The notes beneath the pieces were generated by a model. The model was not told the DNA's origin, searched no databases, and saw only the letters and a list, made by a program, of their open reading frames with translations. Shown here one piece after another: positions 53,582-61,241 of a stretch of DNA of 64,000 bases. The position numbers and the translations under genes were made by a program. The stretch lies in NCBI RefSeq assembly GCF_019578655.1, contig NC_063259.1, forward strand, positions 4,576,001-4,640,000, read 5' to 3'. Positions within the stretch are counted from its first letter, which is position 1. The number at the start of each line of letters is the position of its first letter. Source of the DNA: Ricinus communis (lineage: Eukaryota > Streptophyta > Magnoliopsida > Malpighiales > Euphorbiaceae).

Positions 53582-54995
53582 TGAACGGATTGTCGAAGCC
53601 CTTCAAAATAAATTACTGATTTTCCTAAACTAACTTGTTGAAATAGTGAAACCAGGTCGAATCCCAAGGGAACCAATGTGAATAGCTTATCAAAGTTAAA
53701 TAAAAATAGGGGGATTTTGAATATTTGAACCAAAATTATAAATAAACAGAAAATGATGAAGGCTGAATATTAAAGTAAATAAAAATCAATCTTAACAAAC
53801 TTCCAATTCAAGAGTGCTAATTCCATCCAATTGTAATCATGATCATAGGCTAAAATATCAATTTTTCTATTCAAGTGCTTAGTCTACTTATTCGGAAAAG
53901 CCGCAACAAGTGTAAATTCTCCTAATATAATTAACTCAAACCCAACATCCAAATCAAAACTTACCATTAGTCAACTGGGTATGATAGCGTTCCATATCAA
54001 CTCAATGATAGCATTAAGAATAATGAGAATGACTAAACCAACATTAATTATTCGAGATAGGTGCAATTGAATTAACCTTGTTCCTTTATTTCCCTAGAGC
54101 CTATCATGCAAGCTATGTAATTCGAAAAGGCCGTAATCACACACACATGAGCCAGCTCCTTACTACTTGTGTCAATCGTTTATGACAGTTACGGATCACA
54201 AACTCAAAGTTTAGCAATAGAAAAATCAATATCAAAATTGAGTCGTCAGTTCAATCAATATTAAAAATTCATAAATAATAAAACAAGAAATAAAGAATAC
54301 TTGAATTAAAGAAGGATTCTGTTAAAGCACAAAGCCTCACAAAATCACAATTGGAATTTATTCACTCTTGAATCAGAAACTAAAAACTTAGCCACACATG
54401 GTGGAGTAAGAATTCACAAAAGTTGTAAGGAATAGAAGAAGAAAAATAAGAAATAATCAAAGCACTCTCAACCGTCTTTTCTTTGTAGAACTAGGCTCCT
54501 TATATAGAACGTCAAAACCTAAACCCTAATAAGATAATCCTTATCCAAAAAGAAATAAACTTCCTATATGATCTGAATCCTATAAGGAATGATAAGATAA
54601 AGGGTAATCTAAACAAATAAAGATCCAAGATAATATGGGAGTCAGTTTTCCTTATCCAGCACTTCCAAAATAAAGAAAATAACATAAAAGTGGGTCCGCT
54701 ACGAATTTAACTAAAAATTTGAAATTTTATTCTACAGATTCCAACAGCTCACAGATTATAAGGCGTGGTCACGCCTTATTGAAAATGACCTTCTGCATAA
54801 ATTTTCACTCTTCCTCCAAAAGACTTGGCTTTTGACAAGTGATGCTTTAAAACACGTCTTTAGGCTGAATTCCACTCAATCCTTGATATTTCACCACCTA
54901 GATAAGAATAAATACAATTTCCACAATTAAGCACATTATCCAATTAAAATGTAAAGGAATTAAACACAATAAGTATAACTATTTATGATCTATCA
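53582..54995 (-). repeat. TE2 3' LTR
   Basis: 1,414 bp, on the + strand beginning TGAACGGATTGTCGAAGCC and ending TTATGATCTATCA, matching 59823-61236. It carries the 20-bp inverted repeat at 54759-54778 and a TATA-like CTATATAAGG (minus strand) at 54498-54507. Confidence 0.95.
54759..54778. repeat. Perfect inverted repeat in the TE2 3' LTR
   Basis: TAAGGCGTG and CACGCCTTA, nine-base perfect arms separated by GT. The identical structure is at 61000-61019 in the other LTR. Related words appear at 57021 and in each 83-bp tandem unit. Confidence 0.85.
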
Positions 54996-55010
54996 AATTC
55001 TCCCACACCT
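54996..55010 (-). promoter_or_regulatory. TE2 polypurine tract
   Basis: On the minus strand AGGTGTGGGAGAATT abuts the 3' LTR, the expected position for plus-strand priming. A second similar word, AGGTGTGGGGGAGG, lies at about 56350-56363. Confidence 0.7.
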
Positions 55011-56651
55011 AATCCATGCTTGTCCTCAATCATACCTCAACTCAACATACCAATTCTCTTCTCTACTTCCTTTTCATCTCTTTTAATATCCACAAATATC
55101 AAATAAGTTAAACATACATCAATGAGTTGAATCATAATGACAATCTAGAGAGTAGCACTCATAGGATAAATTTTGTAAAAAGAACAAGTGTCTCAATAAT
55201 TCATCAAAATCAAAGCAACAAGACTTAACACCCTAACATGGTTTCACTCAATACTCTCAAAGTGTTTAGGGTGCATTTACTCTTAGAATCAAAACATAGC
55301 ATGTTATTACCATAAGCTTGCTAATAAATCAAGTCTCCACCAGTACATATGAATTAGATGCAAAAATCAAAGGGACTTCACAAGGGTTGTAATGGGGATT
55401 GGGAAAGGGTATGATAAAAGGAAAAGTTAAAGTGTTTCATAATCAAGACAAAAAGTTAGTTACTTGCATGGTAACTATGCCATATAACCACAAAACACAC
55501 TACAAAAACTTTGAAACTTATTTCCACATCTTATATTAGCACTAAAAACTTTGGAGAAATAATATGTAACAATTCAATTCAATATATTTGATGAATACTT
55601 CTCCAATTATCCTCTTTCATGAAAGGAATAAGTGTCAACTTTTTCTTTTTTTAATTTTTTCAACATTTTCTTCCCTTTTCTTTTTTATTTTATTTTTTAG
55701 CATTATTCTGTTTCTTTTTATACCATGCAACACTTTTCCTCTTATCTTGACAAGGGTAGAAAAAAAGGGGTAATAAACGAAAGGTCTTCGGCTAAACAAT
55801 ATGTGTTAAAAATAAGAAAAGAAAAAGAAATGGAAAATAGGCTCAAAGTGGCTAACTAAAAGGAAAATCAATAAGGTAGGTCTTTTAAGAGTCTAAGAAT
55901 TGGTTAATTCTAACTGCCCTTATCATATTAAAATATTAATCCAAAAATGTGGTCTCAACATGCATTCACAATCAAGTTCTAGAATAAACACACTAAGTTT
56001 GATAACACTCAACAAAAACAATTAGAGCAAAATATAATGAACTACTCTTAGGCTCAAAGGCTCACTTGAATGTTCAAATTTATATCAAGTCTTGTGCATT
56101 TTTCAATCAATAAACTAATGAGATACCATCAAATAATTTTAAAGAAACACTAATCATGCTTATCCCTTTCATGCATTAAAACTCAAACCAAAAATGTATT
56201 TCTAACTTACATGGTATTCTAGGTTATCAAAACAAAACTCAAGGTTGCAAAAGAAAAATTAGCACATATGAATTAAAGCATACCTAATTCTAAGCATAAA
56301 AAAATAATTTTCAAAAAAGAAAAGGAAATCATGTAATTAACAAATTCCTCCCCCACACCTAAACTATACATTGTCCTCAATGTATAAAAAAGAAAATGGC
56401 TCACAAAAGAAATGAAAAGAAATATGAAACTCCCCTGATTTGCGAGCAACTCGGACTGAGTAGTCTATGGTGATGGTGGGCAAGGAGGTAGAACCCCCCA
56501 GTGAAAATAGAAAGTTTTGGTAATGGCTATTGCAAAAGAAAATAAAACGTTGGTGGCTGCTGCAAAATAAAATAAAACGTTAGTGGCTACTGCAAAATAA
56601 AACGTTCTCTCTTCTTTTTTCTCTTTTTTTAAGTATAAAAAAAATACCAAA
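55011..56651 (-). other. TE2 3' untranslated region
   Basis: AT-rich non-coding sequence between the polypurine tract and the tandem repeat. It contains a second purine-rich tract (minus strand) at about 56350-56363, next to a CATTGAGGACAATGTATA word. A duplicated module of this kind is common in the 3' part of Athila-like elements. No credible ORF is present; open frames here are short and compositionally T- or A-rich. Confidence 0.6.
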
Positions 56652-56983
56652 GAAAATAAAGTAGAGAAGTCAAAATAGATCAGAAGTGAGTTTAAGATAA
56701 GACGGGGTCACGGCTTATAAAAAACGAGCTTCTGGAAAATAAAGTAAAGAGGTTAAAACAAATCAGAATGTGGTGTGAGACAAGACGTGGTCACGGCTTA
56801 TAAAAAATGATCTTCTGAAAAATAAAGTAAAAAAGTCAAAACAAATCAGAAGGTGGTTTGAGACAAGACGTGGTCACGGCTTATAAAAAAAGATCTTCTG
56901 GAAAATAAAGTAAAGAAGTCAAAACAAATCAGAAGGTGGTTTGAGATAAGACGTGGTCACGGCTTATAAAAAATTAACTTCTG
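56652..56983 (-). repeat. 83-bp tandem repeat, four copies, inside TE2
   Basis: Four units start at 56652, 56735, 56818 and 56901, each containing (on the + strand) a form of GACGTGGTCACGGCTTATAA and ending in CTTCTGG or a close variant. The internal GTGGTCACG core is a relative of the LTR inverted repeat. The first unit is the most diverged and the third and fourth are the most alike. A partial degenerate fifth copy with GGCATGGTCACGCCTTA follows at about 57021-57039. Confidence 0.9.
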
Positions 56984-57160
56984 GAAAAAATTTGGTTGAT
57001 GCATCTTAGAGAGCTATAAAAAGGCATGGTCACGCCTTATTGAAATTAATCTCCTGCCCAAAGAAAAGTTGAATTTATTCATTAAAAAAAAACTAAAAAC
57101 TAAAAACAAAATAAACTAAGTGAAAGAAAATAAAAAGTATAAATAAAAATAAAGAAAGCA

Positions 57161-57182
57161 TTTCGGTTGCCTCCCAATAGCG
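57161..57182 (-). other. Post-pol GGGAGGCAACC motif of TE2
   Basis: On the minus strand TATTGGGAGGCAACCGAAA follows the integrase remnant. The same kind of word follows the coding region of TE1 at about 22530. It is a recurrent mark of the pol end in this group; its role is unknown to me. Confidence 0.55.
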
Positions 57183-57198
57183 CAATTGTTTAACGTCA

Positions 57199-57480
57199 TT
57201 ATGCTCGACGAAATGATGAAACATTTGAGTCATCCAAATAAGTGGAGTGATCCAAAGGCAAACTAATGAGACATTGAGAAATTTTATCCTCATGGAAGAT
57301 CTTCAATCTATGACCATTCACTTTGAAAATTTTATCTGAATCCAAGCTTTTAATTTCCACTGCACCATAGGGAAACACATTAGTAACAACAAATGAACCG
57401 ATCCATCGGGAATGAAACTTACCAGGCATAAGCTTCAATCGAGAATTATATAATAATACTTTTGACCAATCTCATAATCA
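57199..57480 (-). pseudogene. TE2 integrase C-terminal remnant
   Basis: The minus-strand frame from about 57438 to the stop at 57199-57201 encodes [20 protein letters not shown] and [14 protein letters not shown]. These are typical of the C-terminal (GPY/F-like) end of Athila-type integrases, which binds DNA. The matching upstream part (SRLKL and a few more residues) can be read to about 57475. It sits in a different frame from the protease ORF because one base is missing around 57450. The catalytic D,D-35-E core and the zinc-binding HHCC domain are absent. The junction with the protease-linker region at about 57480 marks a large internal deletion. Confidence 0.8.
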
Positions 57481-58598
57481 ATTCCTTCTAAATTAGATTG
57501 TGCATCTAATTCTTGCTCATTACCAACACTTTCTTTTGCAAATACTTCCTGCACAATTGGATCAATAACATCAATGTGGAAAAGAGAATGTACATCATTA
57601 GGATATTTTATTGCATCGAAAATATTAAATTTAACAATCTCTCCATCAAACTCTACGGAGAGAGTACCCTCATCTACATTAACCTTTGTCTTAGCAGTTT
57701 TCATGAATGGTCATCCTAACAAAATCGAGGCTGATTTTTATGAGAAATTACCATCCATTTCCAAAATGTAAAAGTCGACAGAAAATATAAGCTCATTAAC
57801 CTGCACTAAAACATCTTCAACAACTCCAAGGGGATGAATGAAAGAACGATCAGCTAATTGAATCACTACACCAGTCTTTTGCAAGTCATTTAGTTTCAAA
57901 TCTTGATAAATAGAAAATGGCATGACATTAATGGAAGCTCCCAAATCTAACATGGCACGCTCAATTTTCATATAACTAATAACACAAGGTAATGAAAACA
58001 TACCTGGATCTTTGCATTTTTCTGGCATATTCTGTTGCAAGATAGCCGACACATTCTTACTTACCACCACTTTCTCTTTTTCTTTTGTCCTTCTTTTGTT
58101 TGTGCACAATTCCTTCAAGAACTTCACATATTTAGGAATTTTCTTGATAGCATCCAATAATGGGATATTTATCTCCATCTTCCTAAATGTATCCAAGGTC
58201 TCCTTTTCTTGCTCATCTTCTTTTGGCTTTGCTAATCTGCTAGGAAAAGGAGGTAATGAAGTGTGAGATGAAAGAGATAGAGGAGGATCGAACTTTACCC
58301 CACGTGATGCTTTAGAAGAAGCTTCTTCTTCCTTTTCTTTGCTCGGTTCACTTTCCTTATGTGGAATCGACCCCGAAGGAATCTCCTTTCCACTTCTTAG
58401 AGAAATTGCACTAACGTTCTCTTTTGGATTTATCTCTGATTGTGAAGGGAGTTTTCTAGAATTTTGAGCCTCCAATTTACTAACCAACGTAGCCAATTGA
58501 GTAATTTGATTACCTAAATTCTGAATGCTTGACCTTGTTTCCTGTTGAAATTGAAGAGCATTGTTAGCAAGATTTTTAACAATATCTTCCAAGGACAT
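57439..58598 (-). pseudogene. TE2 Gag-linker and aspartic protease, broken
   Basis: The minus-strand frame is continuous with gag. From MSLEDIVKNL at 58598 it has a coiled-coil-like segment (SSIQNLGNQITQLATLVSKL), the AISLRSGKE motif shared with TE1, a charged lysine/glutamate-rich linker, then the retropepsin domain. The catalytic motif DLGASINVMP has its aspartate at 57945-57947. The C-terminal ILLG.PF motif is broken by a TGA just after ILLG, and a TAA precedes it at 57738-57740. The frame then runs on (FMKTAKTKVNVDEGTLSVEF) through the linker that normally leads to reverse transcriptase, but meets integrase sequence instead. The protease would cleave the Gag polyprotein; this copy cannot make an intact one. 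Confidence 0.88.
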
Positions 58599-59597
58599 AC
58601 CTGAATTTGAAGCTTGAGGTGGTCTATTGAAATTCTAGAAAGGATACTTTTATTGTTCTCCTTGGTTTTCATAGCTCAAATTCGGGTGATCTCTCCATCC
58701 AGGATTATATTGATTGGAAAAAGGGTTATACTTCCTCTGAGGTTGACCAGTAAATCCGCCTAGATCATTAGCCTCTTGCGTCTAGTCTTGTTGCAATGTT
58801 GGGCACATATCAGTGGGATGTCCTTGAACTGAGCATATTCCACAAACTTTTGTCATTTGCAATTGCCCTACAGCCATTTGACAAACCAAAGTAGTTAAAT
58901 CAAAAATTTGATTTTTAAGATTTTTAGTGCTTACCTCATTAACTCGTCTTGTAGCTCTATCAGCTCTTGTGCCAAATTGCTGAGAATTTTCAACCATGTT
59001 TGAAATCAATTGCTTGGCTTCTTCAGCTGTCTTGTCTACCAAAGCTCCATCACTTGCTGCATCAATCATACTCCTATCCGTTAGCAATAATCCTTCATAG
59101 AAGTATTGGATTAAGAGTTGCTGAGAAATTTGGTGATAGGGGCAGCTAGCACACAGTTGCTTGAACCTCTCCTAATACTCATACAATTTTCTCCAATGAA
59201 TTGTGTTATGCCACAAATTTTTTTTCCTGATGTTGGCGGCTCTTGTTGCAGGGAAAAACTTATCTAAGAACAATCTTTTCATCTTTTTCCATGTTATTAT
59301 TGAACCAGAGGGTAGATAATAGAGCCAATCTTTTGCTTTATCCTTAAAAGAAAAGGGAAAAGCTCTAAGATTTATTTGCTCTTTGATCACACCATGTGGC
59401 TTCATTACGGAGCATACAATATGGAATTTTTTCAAGTGTTTATGAGGATCTTTACCTCCACATCCATGAAAAGAAGGGAGTAAGTGAATTAATCAAGATT
59501 TTAGTTCAAAATCAACTGCAATATTAGGAAATGTAATGCATAAAGGTTATTGATTCAAATCCGGCGCGGCTAGGTCTTTGATAGTTCTGTTCGCCAT
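58599..59597 (-). pseudogene. TE2 gag, broken
   Basis: Starts at the minus-strand ATG at 59595-59597 (MANRTIKDLAAPDLNQ). The Gag core is recognisable from KDPHKHLKKFHIVCSV through INLRAFPFSFKDKAKDWLYY to LFLDKFFPATRAANI, followed by LLLTDRSMIDAASDGALVDK. The zinc knuckle CGICSVQGHPTDMC at 58803-58844 is an intact CX2CX4HX4C. In-frame stops occur right after the N-terminal 16 residues (TAA), about 20 codons later (TGA), near 59169-59171 (TAG), at 58782-58784 (TAG), and twice near 58635-58650 (TAA, TAG). Between about 59172 and 59230 the frame slips by one base and returns, replacing about 16 residues with unrelated ones. The zinc knuckle is better preserved than in TE1. Confidence 0.88.
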
Positions 59598-59797
59598 ATT
59601 TTCTACAACTTCTTGAAAAACAGATGATCACCAATAGCAAATCTATCTCCAATTCCTCTATGATACAACTTTTTCTTTGCTTAGTCTCTTTTCTTAATCG
59701 ACGCGTTGTCTTCTCAATTTCAGGATTATACTACAAATCAATAGCTTGAGAAGAACGAGTCATAAATAAATAAATTAAACAATGAAAAACTAAAATA
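59598..59797 (-). other. TE2 5' leader
   Basis: 200 bases between the primer-binding site and the gag ATG, with no ORF or motif I recognise. Confidence 0.6.
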
Positions 59798-59817
59798 GTT
59801 CCCCGGCAACGGTGCCA
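59798..59817 (-). promoter_or_regulatory. TE2 primer-binding site (tRNA-Asp type)
   Basis: On the minus strand TGGCACCGTTGCCGGGGAAC starts five bases from the 5' LTR. It corresponds to the complement of the plant tRNA-Asp 3' end with one visible change. This site proves the element's minus-strand orientation. Confidence 0.88.
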
Positions 59818-60738
59818 AATTTTGAACAGGTTGTTGAAGCCCTTTAAAATAAATTACTGATTTTCCTAAATTAACTTGTAGAAATAGTGAAACCAGGTCG
59901 AATCCCAAGGGCACCAATGTGAATAGCTTCTCAAAGTTAAATAAAAATGGGAGGATTTTGAATGTTTGAACCAAAATTATAGATAAACAAAAAATAATGA
60001 AGGCTGAATATTAAAGTAAATAAAATCAATCTTAACAAACTTCCAATTCGAGAGTGCTAATTCCATCCAAATGTAATCATGATCATAGGCTAAAATATCA
60101 ATTTTTCTATTCAAGTACTTAGTCTACTTATTCGGAAAAGCCGTAACAAGTATAAATTCTCCTAATATAATTGACTCAAACCCAACATCCAAATCAAAAC
60201 TTACCATTAGTCAACTCGGCAAGATAGCATTCCATATCAACTCAATGACAGCATTAAGAATAACGAGAATGACTAAACCAACATTAATTAATCGAGATAG
60301 CTGCAATTGAATTAACCTTGTTCCTTTATTTCCCTAGAGCCTATCATGCAAGCTATGTAATTCGAAAAGGCCGCAATCACACACACACGAGCCAGCTCCT
60401 TGCTACTTGTGTCAATCGTTCACGACAATTACGAATCACAAACTCAAAGTTTAGCAATAGAAACATCAATATCAAAACTGAGTCATTAATTCAATCAATA
60501 TTAAAAATTCATAAATAATAAAATAAGAAATAAAGAATACTTGAATTAAAGAAGAATTCTGTTTAAGCACAAAGCCTCATAAAATCACAATTAGAATTTA
60601 TTCACTCTTTAAATCAGAAACTAAAAGCTTAGCCACACATGGTGGAGTAAAAAATCACAAGAGTTGTAAGGAATAGAAAAAGAAAAATAATAAATAATCA
60701 AAGCACTCTCAACCATCTTTTCTTTATAGAACTAGCCT

Positions 60739-60748
60739 CCTTATATAG
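60739..60748 (-). promoter_or_regulatory. Putative TATA box of the TE2 5' LTR
   Basis: CTATATAAGG on the minus strand, conserved in the other LTR at 54498-54507. Its position is compatible with a U3 promoter driving gag. Confidence 0.55.
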
Positions 60749-60999
60749 AAAGTCAAAACCTAAACCCTAATAAGATAATTCTTATCCAAAAAGAAATAAA
60801 CTTCCTATATGATCTTAATCCTATAAGGAAGGATAAGATAAAGGGTAATCTAAACAAATAAAAATCCTATATAATATGGGAGTTAGTTTTCCTTATCCAA
60901 CACTTCCAAAATAAAGAAAATAACATAAAAGTGGGTCCGCTACGAATTTAACTAAAGATTTGAAATTTTCTTCTACAGATTCCAACAGCTCACAAATTG

Positions 61000-61019
61000 T
61001 AAGGCGTGGTCACGCCTTA
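61000..61019. repeat. Perfect inverted repeat in the TE2 5' LTR
   Basis: Identical arms TAAGGCGTG and CACGCCTTA around GT, as at 54759-54778. Both arms are unchanged although the surrounding LTR sequence has diverged. Confidence 0.85.
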
Positions 61020-61236
61020 TTGAAAATGACCTTCTGCATAAATTTTCGCTCTTCCTCCAAAAGACTTGGTTTTTGATAAGTGATGCTTTAAAACACGTCT
61101 TTAGGCTGAATTCCACTCAATCCCTGATATTTCACCACCTAGATCAGAATAAACACAATTTCCACAATTAAGCACATTATCTAATCAAAATGTAAGGGAA
61201 TTAAACACAATAAGTATAACTATTTATGATCTATCA

Positions 61237-61241
61237 ATGAC
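61237..61241 (+). repeat. TE2 target-site duplication, right copy (ATGAC)
   Basis: Follows the terminal CA of the right LTR and matches 53577-53581. Confidence 0.95.

Larger units (their letters stand above)
53582..61236 (-). mobile_element. TE2: degenerate Athila-type LTR retrotransposon with internal polymerase deletion
   Basis: 7,655-bp element on the - strand, with two 1,414-bp LTRs and an ATGAC target duplication. Reading along the element: LTR (59823-61236), tRNA-Asp-type primer site, gag and protease (59597-57439), a remnant of the integrase C-terminus (about 57480-57199), a long AT-rich 3' region with an 83-bp tandem repeat, polypurine tract, LTR (53582-54995). Reverse transcriptase, RNase H and the integrase catalytic core are absent. 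The coding remnants contain stops and frameshifts, so the copy is dead. My hand comparison of the first 265 bp or so of the two LTRs gives about 17 differences, so the insertion is old. It belongs to a different family from TE1: the LTRs do not resemble each other. Confidence 0.93.
59823..61236 (-). repeat. TE2 5' LTR
   Basis: 1,414 bp, on the + strand beginning TGAACAGGTTGTTGAAGCC and ending TTATGATCTATCA. It aligns with 53582-54995 over its whole length with scattered substitutions and balanced small indels. Confidence 0.95.

Noticed and set aside
57093..57293. Short minus-strand ORF with a hydrophobic phenylalanine-rich end
   Set aside because: It is an out-of-frame reading of the integrase tail followed by T-rich non-coding sequence.
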